A DNA stretch of 64,000 bases from Curtobacterium sp. SGAir0471 (GTDB taxonomy: Bacteria; Actinomycetota; Actinomycetes; Actinomycetales; Microbacteriaceae). A program made the translations under genes and the position numbers. A model generated the notes under the pieces. The model was not told the origin of the DNA, made no database searches, and saw only the letters and a program-made list of their open reading frames with translations. Below, piece after piece: positions 40,791 to 50,189 of the stretch (position 1 is its first letter; every line of letters starts with the position of its first letter). Where the stretch lies: NCBI RefSeq assembly GCF_005490985.1, contig NZ_CP027869.1:2852001-2916000 (forward strand), given 5' to 3'.

Positions 40791-42248
40791 CTAGCGGCGG
40801 GACGCCTTCTGCGGCACCGTGAAGATGTTGCCGGTGGTGACGCCCTCCTCGACCTCCTCGAGGGTGCGGCCGCGGCTCTCCGGCACGAACTTCCAGATGA
40901 AGACCAGGGCGAGCACGCCGACCACGGCGAAGCCGAAGAAGGTCCCGGTGATGCCGGTCGCGGCCACGATCGTCGGGAAGTACAGCCCGAGGAACGCGTT
41001 CGCGATCCAGAGGCAGAAGACCGCGATGCCCATGCCGAGCGCCCGGATCTGCGTCGGGAAGATCTCGGACAGGATCACCCACGTCGCGATGTTCAGGAAC
41101 GTCTGCATCGATCCGACGAACGCGACGACCAGGAACAGGATCACCCACGGCCGCGCGGGGTTGCCCTCGACCAGGGTCATCGACGCGATGCCGATCAGGA
41201 AGTGGCACACCGTCGTCAGCGAGTAGCCGATGATGAGCGTCGTGCGGCGGTTGATGCGCTCCATGTTGGCCAGGGCGATGACGCCTCCGACGACCGCGAT
41301 GACACCGGGAGCGATGTTCGCGATCAGGGCCGCGGACTCCTGGAAGCCGGACTCGATCAGGACGGTCTGGCCGTAGTACATGATCGAGTTGATGCCGGTG
41401 AGCTGCTGCGCGACACCGATGCCCGCGCCGATGAGCACGATCCGGATGAGCCACTTGTTGCCGAGCAGGGTGCGCCAGCCGCTGACCCGTTGTACCCGCG
41501 CTTCGGCCTCGTTCGTGCGCTTGATGTCGTCGAGCTCGGCCTTCGCGCGCTCCTCCGACCGGATCTGTCCCAGCACCGACAGCGCTTCACCGTAGCGCCC
41601 CTTCGACGCGAGCCAGCGCGGCGACTCCGGGACCCGGAGCATGCCGACGAAGAGCGCGATGGCGGGCAGGGCACAGACGGCGAGCATCACGCGCCAGACG
41701 CCGTTGCCCTCGCCCCACAGGTTGCCGATGATCGCGTTGACCACGAACGCGGCGAGCTGACCGATCACGATCATGAGCTCGTTGCGACCGGAGAGCGATC
41801 CGCGGATCTCGTACGGCGCGAGCTCGGCGAGGAAGACGGGCACGACGGTCGACGCGCCGCCGACGGCCAGACCGAGGAGGACCCGGCCGACGACCATGAC
41901 CCCGAAGGCCGGGGCGAAGACGCACGTGAGCGTGCCGACGAAGAAGGTGACCGCGAGCAGGATGATCGTCTTCCGGCGTCCCCAGCCGTCAGCGATCCGA
42001 CCACCGAGCACCGCGCCGATCGCCGCGCCGAAGAGCAGCGAACTCGTGACGACGCCCTCGGTCAGGTTGGTCAGGCCGAGCTCCTCCTTCATGGGGAGCA
42101 GTGCACCGTTGATCACACCGGTGTCGTAGCCGAAGAGCAGGCCGCCGAAGGTGGCGACGAGCGCCAGGACGCCGAGACGGCGACGGTGGGGACCCTCCCC
42201 CACCGGTGGAAGTGCGACGTTCGGTGCTGTCGGCTTGATGTCGACCAT
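40791..42248 (-). CDS. MFS sugar porter
   Basis: A 485-residue twelve-helix transporter of the sugar porter family. Seen are FGGLLFGYDTGVINGAL in helix 1, GRIADGWGRRKTI between helices 2 and 3, VPESPRWL before the central loop, QQLTGINSIMYYGQ in helix 7, and VPESRGRTLEEVEE at the end. It imports a hexose, pentose or polyol, most likely with protons. ATG 42248 is chosen because AAGGAGT lies 6-7 bases upstream. Two operator-like palindromes lie in its promoter region. No catabolic gene is adjacent. Confidence 0.92.
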   Translation of the reverse strand: MVDIKPTAPNVALPPVGEGPHRRRLGVLALVATFGGLLFGYDTGVINGALLPMKEELGLTNLTEGVVTSSLLFGAAIGAVLGGRIADGWGRRKTIILLAVTFFVGTLTCVFAPAFGVMVVGRVLLGLAVGGASTVVPVFLAELAPYEIRGSLSGRNELMIVIGQLAAFVVNAIIGNLWGEGNGVWRVMLAVCALPAIALFVGMLRVPESPRWLASKGRYGEALSVLGQIRSEERAKAELDDIKRTNEAEARVQRVSGWRTLLGNKWLIRIVLIGAGIGVAQQLTGINSIMYYGQTVLIESGFQESAALIANIAPGVIAVVGGVIALANMERINRRTTLIIGYSLTTVCHFLIGIASMTLVEGNPARPWVILFLVVAFVGSMQTFLNIATWVILSEIFPTQIRALGMGIAVFCLWIANAFLGLYFPTIVAATGITGTFFGFAVVGVLALVFIWKFVPESRGRTLEEVEEGVTTGNIFTVPQKASRR

Positions 42249-42309
42249 TCGTTGACTCCTTCGTCGGGTGATCGCGCGGCGTTGCGTGCAGCGATCGTAC
42301 CCCGATTCC

Positions 42310-42329
42310 ATGTCCTGTCAATTGGACAT
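42310..42329. promoter_or_regulatory. Operator-like palindrome upstream of the MFS gene
   Basis: ATGTCC-N8-GGACAT, perfect 6-base arms, about 62 bases upstream of the MFS ATG. Likely a repressor site; no regulator gene is adjacent. Confidence 0.5.
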
Positions 42330-42344
42330 TCTGTCGACCTGACG

Positions 42345-42360
42345 TTTGGACCGATCCAAG
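42345..42360. promoter_or_regulatory. Second operator-like palindrome upstream of the MFS gene
   Basis: TTGGA-CCGA-TCCAA, about 100 bases upstream of the MFS ATG. The dyad differs in sequence from the one at 42310-42329, so the sites may serve different factors or a promoter element. Confidence 0.4.
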
Positions 42361-42427
42361 AAACGCCTGATGAGCGAGGGAGCGGTCCAACAGCCGACCC
42401 GACCGCGCGTGGCCAGCGCAGTGCTGC

Positions 42428-42937
42428 TCAGTCGGTGTCGGACGGGCCGTCGCCGAGGACGTCGCCGAGCGAGGCCATGCCGGCCCCGTGGTCCGTGTAC
42501 CGGCGCACGGTCCGGCGGGCCGCGGCGCTCGCCGCTCCTCCGAGCGCCGGGTTCCGCCGGGCGGCGTCGGCGACACGACCCGCGTGTCCCGCGGTCGACA
42601 GCAGGACGTTCGCCAGCGCGCGGGCGGCGCCGGGCTCCGGGACACCGGTCACCGTCCAGGCGCTCCGCAGCTGCTCGTCCGGCGTGACCCCGCGGCGGGT
42701 GCCCATCCGGTGCCAGTCGGAGAGTGCCCCCTCGGTGCGCTCGGCGGCCCGTTCGACCTCGCCCGCGCGCCGCCGCTCGACCGCGCGGACGGCATCGGCC
42801 GAGGCGTCGTCCGTCCCGTGTCCCCGCCCCTCGACCGCCGCGGCACGCCGGCGGGCAGCGGTATCGTCACCGCCCGCCTCGGCGATGCGAGCGGCGTGTG
42901 CGGCGGCTGCGGCGGCGAGGATCTCGTGGCGGTCCAT
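42428..42937 (-). CDS. Hypothetical Ala/Arg-rich helical protein
   Basis: A 169-residue soluble protein with no recognised domain. It is predicted strongly helical, rich in Ala, Arg, Asp and Glu, with AVEGRGHGTDDASADAVRAVERRRAGEVERA in its middle. No signal peptide or membrane segment. TACCGT ends 6 bases before the ATG (leaderless pattern). Coding bias on this strand matches its neighbours. Divergent from the LysM lipoprotein. Confidence 0.55.
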   Translation of the reverse strand: MDRHEILAAAAAAHAARIAEAGGDDTAARRRAAAVEGRGHGTDDASADAVRAVERRRAGEVERAAERTEGALSDWHRMGTRRGVTPDEQLRSAWTVTGVPEPGAARALANVLLSTAGHAGRVADAARRNPALGGAASAAARRTVRRYTDHGAGMASLGDVLGDGPSDTD

Positions 42938-43049
42938 GCTCCGACGGTAGCCGCTCGCACCGACAGCAGTGTGCCCCCGGACACATCCCCGTCGGCGCGG
43001 CCCGAGGTGCCTCGGACCCCGCGGTAGCATCGGGAACCGAGGGGGAATC

Positions 43050-43955
43050 ATGAACCGAACCGTCGCGACCGGCGCCACCGCTCTGGTCGTCGCCGTCGCG
43101 CTGTCCGGTTGCTCGCTGCTCGGCGGGTCCGACGGAGCGCTCCCGGCACCCTCGGTCCCGCCGACGGCGAGCCGGACGCCGGCACCGACCGCCACCGCGA
43201 CCGAGGACCCGGACGCCGCGCACATCGAGGCCTCGGCGACCCCGCGCGCGCCCACACCGGTCGCGACCGAGGCCGCCGTCCCCGACCCCGTGCTCACGCC
43301 GATCCCGGCCGGCACGGTCCTCACCGAGGGCGACGTCGCGTCACCGAAGGGCAGCATCCACTTCCACTACCGGGTCGTGGCGGACGGCGACGACACCTTC
43401 ACCGCGCAGTACACCGGCGTCACCTCGTCGCTCCCGGTACCGATCGGCGTGGGGTTCTTCGAGCGCGAGCGGCAGGTCGGCGACGGGCTGACCTACCCCG
43501 GCGTGGGCGACGCGGTGCTCGGAGGTCCGACCGCCGCGCCGGTGTCGAAGGACGTGCCGCTCGACGGATCGGGCGTCGACCCGTCCGGGCTCGTGACGCT
43601 CGTGGTGTCCTCGGCCGCCGATGCCGGGCAGGTGGACCTGCCGATCGAGATCGCGGGTGGCAAGGTGCTCGCGGTCGCCCCCGTGCGGTGGTCGGTGCCC
43701 CAGCGGCAGACGAACGTGCACCCGGTCGACGGCGGCGCTCGGGCGAACGCCGCCGGTCCGGTCACCGCGACGACCGCCTCCGGGGCACCGCGGTCGTACA
43801 CGGTCGCCCGCGACGACCTGATCGGTGACGTCGCCGCGCGCTTCGGCATCAGCGTCAAGGCGCTCGTCTGGCTGAACGCCGACGTGCAGGTGTTCGGCGA
43901 CGACCAGTACCTCTACGAGGGCACGACGCTCAACCTCGACCCGCTCGCGCGCTGA
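43050..43955 (+). CDS. LysM-domain lipoprotein
   Basis: A 301-residue exported lipoprotein. The signal peptide ends in the lipobox LSGC (Cys about residue 21), followed by a Pro/Thr/Ala linker of about 55 residues, a beta-rich middle domain (about 85-230, unassigned) and a C-terminal LysM-like motif (about 248-300: SYTVARDDLIGDVAARFGISVKALVWLN ... YEGTTLNL). It should be anchored outside the membrane and bind peptidoglycan. GAGGGGG lies 6 bases before the ATG. Confidence 0.82.
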   Translation: MNRTVATGATALVVAVALSGCSLLGGSDGALPAPSVPPTASRTPAPTATATEDPDAAHIEASATPRAPTPVATEAAVPDPVLTPIPAGTVLTEGDVASPKGSIHFHYRVVADGDDTFTAQYTGVTSSLPVPIGVGFFERERQVGDGLTYPGVGDAVLGGPTAAPVSKDVPLDGSGVDPSGLVTLVVSSAADAGQVDLPIEIAGGKVLAVAPVRWSVPQRQTNVHPVDGGARANAAGPVTATTASGAPRSYTVARDDLIGDVAARFGISVKALVWLNADVQVFGDDQYLYEGTTLNLDPLAR

Positions 43956-44076
43956 CGCGGTGCCGCGCGGTCCGTCAGTTCCGCGGGGCGACAGACCACC
44001 GTCGACGGTTCGCGGCACCCTGTCGCTCTGGCGGAACCCCCCGGCGGACGGGAGGACCAGGGCGGGCCGACCGTGC

Positions 44077-44124
44077 GACGGACGGGAGGCGCGGTGCCAG
44101 CTGGCACCGCGCCTCCCGTCCGTC
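44077..44124. repeat. Copy 6 of the GACGGGAGGC family: 48-bp perfect palindrome
   Basis: Loopless perfect palindrome centred on CCAGCTGG (between 44100 and 44101), 24-base arms. Lies between the convergent LysM lipoprotein and pgi genes. A lone left-arm half copy (GGACGGGAGG) lies at about 44045-44054. Confidence 0.9.
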
Positions 44125-44138
44125 AGGGGCGTGCGTGG

Positions 44139-45848
44139 CTACTCGCCGCGCAGCTCCAGGTACTTGGCGATGAGCGCCTTGGTCGAGGAGTCCTGCGACG
44201 CGAGCGCGTCCTGGTCGCCGTCGACCGCCGGGGCGATCTGCAGCGCGAGCTGCTTGCCGAGCTCGACGCCCCACTGGTCGAACGAGTCGATGCCCCAGAT
44301 GGTGCCCTCGGTGAACACGATGTGCTCGTAGAGGGCGATGAGCTGGCCGAGGACGCTCGGGGTGAGCTCCGGCGCGAGGATCGAGGTCGACGGCTTGTTG
44401 CCCGTGAAGGTGCGCGCCGCGACGATCCCCTCGTCGGTGGTGCCCTCGGCGCGGACCTCGTCGGCGGTCTTGCCGAACGCGAGCGCCTTCGTCTGCGCGA
44501 AGAAGTTCGCGAGGAACAGCGCGTGGACGTCCTGGCCCGGCTGCACGGCCTTCCCGTCGCCGGACTCGTCCTTGAGCGGACGGGCCGGCTTCGCGACGGT
44601 GATGAAGTCCGCCGGGATCAGGCGGGTGCCCTGGTGGATGAGCTGGTAGAACGCGTGCTGACCGTTCGTGCCGGGCTCACCCCAGAAGACCTCGCCGGTG
44701 TCCGTCGTGACGGGCGAGCCGTCCCAGCGGACGCGCTTGCCGTTCGACTCCATCGTGAGCTGCTGCAGGTACGCGGCGAAGCGGTGCAGGTACTGCGTGT
44801 AGGGCAGGACCGCGTGGCTCTGCGCACCGAGGAAGTTCGTGTACCAGACGTTGAGCAGGCCCATGAGGACCGGGACGTTCTGCTCGAGCGGCGTGGTGCG
44901 GACGTGCTCGTCGACGGCGTGGAAGCCGGCGAGGAACTGCTGCCAGTTCTCCTTGCCGATCGCGATGACGACCGAGGTGCCGATCGCGGAGTCGACCGAG
45001 TAGCGGCCGCCCACCCAGTCCCAGAAGCCGAAGGCGTTCTCGGGGTCGATGCCGAACGCGGCGACCTTGTCGAGCGCGGTCGAGACGGCGACGAAGTGCT
45101 TGGCGACGGCGTTCGACTTCTCGTCGTCGGACGCGTCGGTCAGGCCGAGGCGCTCCCAGAGCCACTGGCGGGCGAGGCGGGCGTTGGTCAGCGTCTCGAG
45201 CGTGCCGAAGGTCTTCGACGCGACGATGAAGAGCGTGGTCTCCGGGTCGAGGTCCGCGGTCTTCTCGTAGATGTCGGCGGGGTCGATGTTCGAGACGAAG
45301 CGCGCCTCGAGCCCCTCCTGCACGTAGGGCTTGAGGGCCTCGTAGACCATGACCGGGCCGAGGTCCGAGCCGCCGATGCCGATGTTCACGACGGTCTCGA
45401 TGCGCTTGCCGGTGACACCGGTCCACGAGCCGTCGCGGACCTGCTCGGCGAAGGCGTAGACCTTGTCGAGCGTGGCGTGGACGTCGGCGTCGACGTCCTG
45501 TCCGTCGACCACGAGGGCGGGCTCGATGCCCTTCGGGCGTCGGAGCGCGGTGTGCAGGACCGCGCGGTCCTCGGTCACGTTGATGTGCTCGCCGGCGAGC
45601 ATCGCCTCGAAGCGCTCGGCCACGCCGGTGTCCTTCGCGACCTGGAGCAGGGCGCCGAGGATCTCGTCGTCGACGAGGCCCTTCGACAGGTCGACGGTCA
45701 GGTCGGCGGCCTGGAACGTGTAGCGCTCGGCACGACCGGGGTCGCTGTCGAACCAGCCGCGCAGGTCCGGGGTGAAGCCGTCGGCGATGCCGGCGAGCTT
45801 CTTCCAGCCGTCGGTCGATGTGGGGTCGACGGGAGCGGATTCGGTCAC
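44139..45848 (-). CDS. pgi: Glucose-6-phosphate isomerase
   Basis: A 569-residue enzyme interconverting glucose-6-P and fructose-6-P. Family signatures are clear: [63 protein letters not shown] and [14 protein letters not shown]. Start set at GTG 45848, with AGGAGGACC 7 bases upstream; an upstream in-frame ATG (45872) lacks such a site. The C-terminal residues ([23 protein letters not shown]) are family-typical. Confidence 0.97.
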   Translation of the reverse strand: MTESAPVDPTSTDGWKKLAGIADGFTPDLRGWFDSDPGRAERYTFQAADLTVDLSKGLVDDEILGALLQVAKDTGVAERFEAMLAGEHINVTEDRAVLHTALRRPKGIEPALVVDGQDVDADVHATLDKVYAFAEQVRDGSWTGVTGKRIETVVNIGIGGSDLGPVMVYEALKPYVQEGLEARFVSNIDPADIYEKTADLDPETTLFIVASKTFGTLETLTNARLARQWLWERLGLTDASDDEKSNAVAKHFVAVSTALDKVAAFGIDPENAFGFWDWVGGRYSVDSAIGTSVVIAIGKENWQQFLAGFHAVDEHVRTTPLEQNVPVLMGLLNVWYTNFLGAQSHAVLPYTQYLHRFAAYLQQLTMESNGKRVRWDGSPVTTDTGEVFWGEPGTNGQHAFYQLIHQGTRLIPADFITVAKPARPLKDESGDGKAVQPGQDVHALFLANFFAQTKALAFGKTADEVRAEGTTDEGIVAARTFTGNKPSTSILAPELTPSVLGQLIALYEHIVFTEGTIWGIDSFDQWGVELGKQLALQIAPAVDGDQDALASQDSSTKALIAKYLELRGE

Positions 45849-46031
45849 TTCGGTCCTCCTGGGTACCTTCAAGACGTACTGGACCGCGGGTCACCGCAGC
45901 GCTGCGTCGCGGACCACGTCCGAGCGTAGTGCCGTCGGGGTGTCTCCGCGCACAGCCCGACGGCGGCCGCCCACGGGCCGAGCGCCGGCCGACCCGGCTC
46001 CGCACCCGTCCAAGCGCCGCGCGCCGCGTGA

Positions 46032-47042
46032 CTAGGGCAGGAGTGCTGCGAGGGCGTCGGCCACCGGACCGTCGGTCGCCGCCCGCCAGCCCCGCCCCGC
46101 CCACAGGTGGAGCCGGTGCGGGTCCCCGGTGGCGGCTGCCTCGCTCCGGATCGGCCGCGTCAGGTGGTGCAGGGCCGGGTACCCGAGCGGGGCGTCCGGG
46201 TGCGCACGCGTGAACGCGTTGGCGAGGCTCCGCGCGGGGCGTCCGGTGAAGGCGCGGGTCACGACCGTCCGGTCGAAGGCCCGGTCGGTGAGCGCGGCAC
46301 GGTGGGTGGCGGAGGTGCCGGCCTCGTCGGTCCGCAGCACGGCGGTGCCGACGGCGACGGCGGCCGCACCGGCGTCGAGCTGGGCGCGGACCGCCTCGGC
46401 CGTCTCGAGTCCGCCCGCCGCGACCACGGGCAGCCGCACGGCGGCGGTGACCCGGCGGACCAGGTCCTGCAGCGGCACGGGCGCGGGCGTCGCAGCCGCG
46501 TCGAGGACCGCCGAGTGCCCGCCCGCGGCCTCCCCCTGCACGAGCAGCACGTCGACACCGCGCTCGGCGGCCGCCCGTGCCTCGGGGACGCTCGTCACGG
46601 ACTGCACCGTCAGGACTTTCCGGCGGTGGAACTCGCCGACCACCGACGCAGCCGGGAGTCCGAAGGTGAACGACACGACCGGCACCGGGTCGTCGAGCAG
46701 CAGTCCGACCTTGTCCGACCACGCGTCGTCGTCCTCGTGCTTCGGGGGCAGCGGGCGCCCGGCGTCCGCCTCGAGCTCGGCGCGGTAGGCCTCGTACACG
46801 CCGTCGTTGATCGGCACCGGCGATGGCACGAACAGGTTCACACCGAACGACGCCGTACCGCTCGACCGGACCTCGGCGACCTGGGCGGCGAGGGCGTCGG
46901 CGTCGAGGTACCCGCCGGCGAGCTGTGCCAGGTGCCCCGCGCGGCTCGCGGCCGACACGAGCGCGGGCGTGCTCGGCCCGCCCGCCATCGGCGCGACGTG
47001 GACGGGTGCCGCGGCACCGAGGACACCCGGGAGGGATCGCAT
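46032..47042 (-). CDS. Nitronate monooxygenase-like flavoprotein
   Basis: A 336-residue FMN TIM-barrel enzyme. Features: VAPMAGGPSTPALVSAASRAG at the N-terminus, FGVNLFVP, VSFTFGLP, LLVQGEAAGGHSA (GGH active-site motif), LPVVAAGGLETAEAV (FMN phosphate loop) and AFTGRPARSLANAF. Enzymes of this class oxidise toxic alkyl nitronates. CAGGAT ends 6 bases before the ATG, suggesting a leaderless message. No operon partner is evident. Confidence 0.88.
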   Translation of the reverse strand: MRSLPGVLGAAAPVHVAPMAGGPSTPALVSAASRAGHLAQLAGGYLDADALAAQVAEVRSSGTASFGVNLFVPSPVPINDGVYEAYRAELEADAGRPLPPKHEDDDAWSDKVGLLLDDPVPVVSFTFGLPAASVVGEFHRRKVLTVQSVTSVPEARAAAERGVDVLLVQGEAAGGHSAVLDAAATPAPVPLQDLVRRVTAAVRLPVVAAGGLETAEAVRAQLDAGAAAVAVGTAVLRTDEAGTSATHRAALTDRAFDRTVVTRAFTGRPARSLANAFTRAHPDAPLGYPALHHLTRPIRSEAAATGDPHRLHLWAGRGWRAATDGPVADALAALLP

Positions 47043-47091
47043 GCGCCCATCCTGCCCGCCCCGCCCGGAGCCGGAGCCGGAGCCTCGTCCG

Positions 47092-49359
47092 TCAGTCCGA
47101 CGGCGTGAAGCGCCGCAGCCGCAGGCTGTTCGTCACCACGAACACGGACGAGAACGCCATCGCCGCACCCGCCAGCACGGGGTTCAGCAGTCCCGCCATC
47201 GCGAGCGGGATGGCCGCGACGTTGTACGCGAAGGCCCAGAAGAGGTTGCCGCGGATCGTCCGGAGCGTCGCCCGCGACAGCCGGACCGCGTCCGCCACCA
47301 CGGTGAGCCGACCGCTGACGACCGTGACGTCGCTCGCCGCGATCGCCGCGTCGGTCCCCGCTCCCATGGCGATGCCGAGGTCCGCGGCCGCGAGCGCCGC
47401 GGCGTCGTTCACCCCGTCGCCGACCATCGCGACGGTCCGCCCCTCGGCCTGCAGCCGCCGGACGGTCTCGAGCTTGGACGCGGGGGTCGCCCGGGCGTGC
47501 ACCTCGTCGATGCCGACCCGGTCAGCGACGGCGCGGGCGGCGCCCTCGTTGTCACCGGTGAGCAGCACCGGACGCAGGCCGAGCGCGACGAAGCGCCGCA
47601 CGGCCTCCGGCGCCTCGGGCTTCACGGTGTCGCCGACGACGACCGCGCCGAGCAGGGCTCCACCCCGGGCGACGAGGACCGCGGTCCCCCCGTCCGCCTC
47701 GGCGGCACGGACCCGAGCAGCCAGGGCGTCGTCCACGTGGACGGCCCAGGCCTCGGCGAGCCACCGGGCGGTACCGACGACGACCACCTCGCCGTCGACC
47801 ACGCCCTGCACGCCGGCACCCGGGGTCGCGGTGAACTGCTCGGCGACCGGGACGTCGAGACCGCGCTCCCGGGCGGCCCGGACGACGGCCCGGGCCACGG
47901 GGTGCTCGGAACCGTCCTCGACCGCGGCGGCCAGCGCGAGCAGTGTGGCGTCGCCGTCGGGCACGGGACCGACCGGCAGGACCGCTGACAGGCGCATCTC
48001 CCCCGTCGTCACCGTGCCCGTCTTGTCGAGCACGATCGTGTCGACGGCGCGGGTCCGTTCGAGGGCCTGCGGGCCGCCGATCAGGATGCCGAGCTGCGAA
48101 CCGCGGCCCGTCCCGACGAGCAGGGCCGTGGGCGTCGCGAGCCCGAGCGCACACGGGCAGGCGATGATGAGCGTCGCGACGGCGGCGGTGAAGGCGGCGG
48201 TCAGCGAACCGCCGGCCACGAGCCAACCGTCGAAGGCGACCACGGCGAGGCCGATGACGACGGGCACGAAGACCGCCGAGACCCGGTCGGCGAGCCGCTG
48301 CACGGCGGCCTTGCCGGTCTGCGCCTCCTCCACGAGACGCCCCATCCGGGCGAGCTCGGTGTCGGCACCGACGGCGGTGACCTCGACCACGAGCCGACCC
48401 CCGACGTCGATCGTGGCGCCCGTGACGCGGTCGCCCGGACGGACCTCGACCGGGACGGACTCACCGGTGAGCATGCTGAGGTCGACGGCCGACGAGCCCT
48501 CGCGCACGATGCCGTCGCTCGGGATCCGCTCGCCCGGCCGGACCACGACGACGTCACCGACGACGAGCGAGGCGGCCGGCACGCGGACCTCGGTCGGACC
48601 GGACGGCCCGTCGCGCAGGACCGACGCGTCCTTCGCGCCGAGCTCGAGCAGCGCGCGGAGCGCCGCTCCGGACTGCTGCTTCGCCCGGGCCTCCATGTAC
48701 CGCCCGGCGAGGATGAAGACGGTGACGGCTGCGGCCACCTCGAGGTACAGGTCGCTCGCCTCGGGGTCGGACGCGAACCACGAGAACGTCATGTGCATCC
48801 CGGGGCGACCAGCGTCGCCGAGGAAGAGCGCGTACAGCGACCACCCGAACGCGGCGAGCACCCCGACGCTCACCAGCGTGTCCATGGTCGCGGCGCCGTG
48901 CCGGGCGTTCACCCACGCCGCACGGTGGAACGGCAGCGCGCCCCAGACCGCGACGGGCGCGGCCAGCGCCAGGGCCGCCCACTGCCAGTTCGGGAACTGC
49001 AGGACCGGCACCATCGAGAGCAGCACCACGGGCACGGCGAGCACCGTCGAGACGACGAGCCGCTGCCGCAGGGGCGCCGTGGTCTCGTCCCGGGCAGTGT
49101 CGTCGTCCGCGTCGACATCGGCCCCGGGCGCTGGCTGCCGCACGTGCACGGTCGCGCCGTACCCGGCGGCCTCGACGGCCGCCACCAGGGCAGCCGTGTC
49201 GACCGTTGCGGGATCGGTGACCGTGACCTGCGCCTGCTCCGTGGCGTAGTTCACCGTCGCGGAGACGCCCGGCAGCTTGCCGAGCTTCCGCTCGACGCGG
49301 TTCGCGCACGAGGCGCAGGTCATCCCCGTGATGTCGAGCTCGACGACGCCCTCGCTCAC
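47092..49359 (-). CDS. copA: Copper-translocating P-type ATPase
   Basis: A 755-residue P1B ATPase. One N-terminal heavy-metal domain ([12 protein letters not shown]), eight membrane helices, the phosphatase motif LTGESVPV, the metal-channel motif [12 protein letters not shown], the phosphorylation site [18 protein letters not shown] in the nucleotide domain and [16 protein letters not shown]. The CPC plus the YN and MxxS-type residues in the last helices ([27 protein letters not shown]) indicate Cu(I) export. Its GTG overlaps the copZ stop by 4 bases. Confidence 0.95.
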   Translation of the reverse strand: MSEGVVELDITGMTCASCANRVERKLGKLPGVSATVNYATEQAQVTVTDPATVDTAALVAAVEAAGYGATVHVRQPAPGADVDADDDTARDETTAPLRQRLVVSTVLAVPVVLLSMVPVLQFPNWQWAALALAAPVAVWGALPFHRAAWVNARHGAATMDTLVSVGVLAAFGWSLYALFLGDAGRPGMHMTFSWFASDPEASDLYLEVAAAVTVFILAGRYMEARAKQQSGAALRALLELGAKDASVLRDGPSGPTEVRVPAASLVVGDVVVVRPGERIPSDGIVREGSSAVDLSMLTGESVPVEVRPGDRVTGATIDVGGRLVVEVTAVGADTELARMGRLVEEAQTGKAAVQRLADRVSAVFVPVVIGLAVVAFDGWLVAGGSLTAAFTAAVATLIIACPCALGLATPTALLVGTGRGSQLGILIGGPQALERTRAVDTIVLDKTGTVTTGEMRLSAVLPVGPVPDGDATLLALAAAVEDGSEHPVARAVVRAARERGLDVPVAEQFTATPGAGVQGVVDGEVVVVGTARWLAEAWAVHVDDALAARVRAAEADGGTAVLVARGGALLGAVVVGDTVKPEAPEAVRRFVALGLRPVLLTGDNEGAARAVADRVGIDEVHARATPASKLETVRRLQAEGRTVAMVGDGVNDAAALAAADLGIAMGAGTDAAIAASDVTVVSGRLTVVADAVRLSRATLRTIRGNLFWAFAYNVAAIPLAMAGLLNPVLAGAAMAFSSVFVVTNSLRLRRFTPSD

Positions 49360-49574
49360 CGGGTCACGACCTCGTACCCCGCCTCCGCGATCGCGCCGCG
49401 CAGGGCCTGGTCGTCGATCGGGCGGTCCGACGTGATGGTCACGGACGACGATCCGCCCGGCACCAGGTCGACGGCGACGGCGGTCACACCGGCGAGCTCG
49501 GAGACCTCCTCGGTCACGCTCGCCACGCAGTGCTCGCAGGTCATCCCGGTCACGGCGACGGTCTCGGTGGTCAT
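49356..49574 (-). CDS. copZ: Copper chaperone (HMA domain)
   Basis: A 72-residue single HMA domain with metal motif [18 protein letters not shown] and family-typical ending [18 protein letters not shown]. It carries Cu(I) to CopA or releases it from CsoR. The ATG at 49574 follows GAGGAACC. It lies between csoR (28-base gap) and copA (4-base overlap). Confidence 0.92.
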   Translation of the reverse strand: MTTETVAVTGMTCEHCVASVTEEVSELAGVTAVAVDLVPGGSSSVTITSDRPIDDQALRGAIAEAGYEVVTR

Positions 49575-49602
49575 GGTTCCTCCTCGGGAGTGGTGGTGTG
49601 GC

Positions 49603-49905
49603 TCAGGAGCGGACGAGCCGGGCGATCGCGTCGCTCGCCTCGCGCACCTTCGCGTCGGCGGCGTCGCCGCCCTCGGACACGGCCTCGGCGACGCAGTGGC
49701 GCAGGTGGTCCTCGAGCAGCGAGAGCGCGACCCGCTCGAGCGCGCGGTTCGCCGCGGAGATCTGGGTGAGCACGTCGATGCAGTAGGTCTCGTCCTCGAC
49801 CATGCGGGCGATCCCGCGGACCTGCCCCTCCGCGCGGCGCAGCCGCTTGAGCAGGTCGTCCTTGTCGTCGATGTACCCGACGTGGGCGTGCGGTGCGTTC
49901 GGCAT
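49603..49905 (-). CDS. csoR: Copper-sensing repressor CsoR
   Basis: A 100-residue DUF156 repressor. The helical core shows LLKRLRRAEGQVRGIARMVED, and the Cu(I) ligands Cys-His-Cys are in ETYCIDVLTQIS and EDHLRHCVAEAV. The ATG at 49905 is chosen because GGAGGTCAGG lies immediately upstream. A palindromic CsoR-type site lies about 26 bases upstream, so the csoR-copZ-copA operon is autoregulated and induced by copper. Confidence 0.93.
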   Translation of the reverse strand: MPNAPHAHVGYIDDKDDLLKRLRRAEGQVRGIARMVEDETYCIDVLTQISAANRALERVALSLLEDHLRHCVAEAVSEGGDAADAKVREASDAIARLVRS

Positions 49906-49930
49906 CCTGACCTCCGTGCTCGACAACACG

Positions 49931-49947
49931 GTACCCCCATGGGGTAT
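49931..49947. promoter_or_regulatory. CsoR operator
   Basis: GTACCCCCATGGGGTAT: near-perfect dyad of the TACCCC/GGGGTA type recognised by CsoR proteins, located between the csoR start and the next gene upstream. Confidence 0.75.
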
Positions 49948-50084
49948 TCCGCGCCTCGAGCCCCGGGACGAGTCGCAGAATCTCCTGAGAATTGTTCACT
50001 GATCGACAGCATCGCTCGCATCCGCGGTGGGCGGACCGCGCGACCCGACGGATCGCCGCGCTGGTGCGGATCGAGCCGGGACGC

Positions 50085-50132
50085 GTCGGACGGGAGGCCC
50101 GTGGCGGTGCCGCCACGCGCCTCCCGTCCGGC
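50085..50132. repeat. Copy 7 of the GACGGGAGGC family, in a divergent intergenic region
   Basis: 22-base arms 50085-50106 and 50111-50132, loop GTGC, two mismatches. It lies between divergent csoR and araC-like genes, so it is not placed to terminate either. Confidence 0.8.
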
Positions 50133-50189
50133 GCCGCCCACCACGGTCACGGGAGCGCGCATCCCGGACAGTGCTGGCATGATGCGCGG

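Noticed and set aside
49992..50189. Upstream extension of the AraC-like protein
   Set aside because: It crosses the palindromic repeat at 50085-50132 and encodes low-complexity Arg/Gly/Ala sequence; the start at 50190 has a nearby -10-like hexamer.
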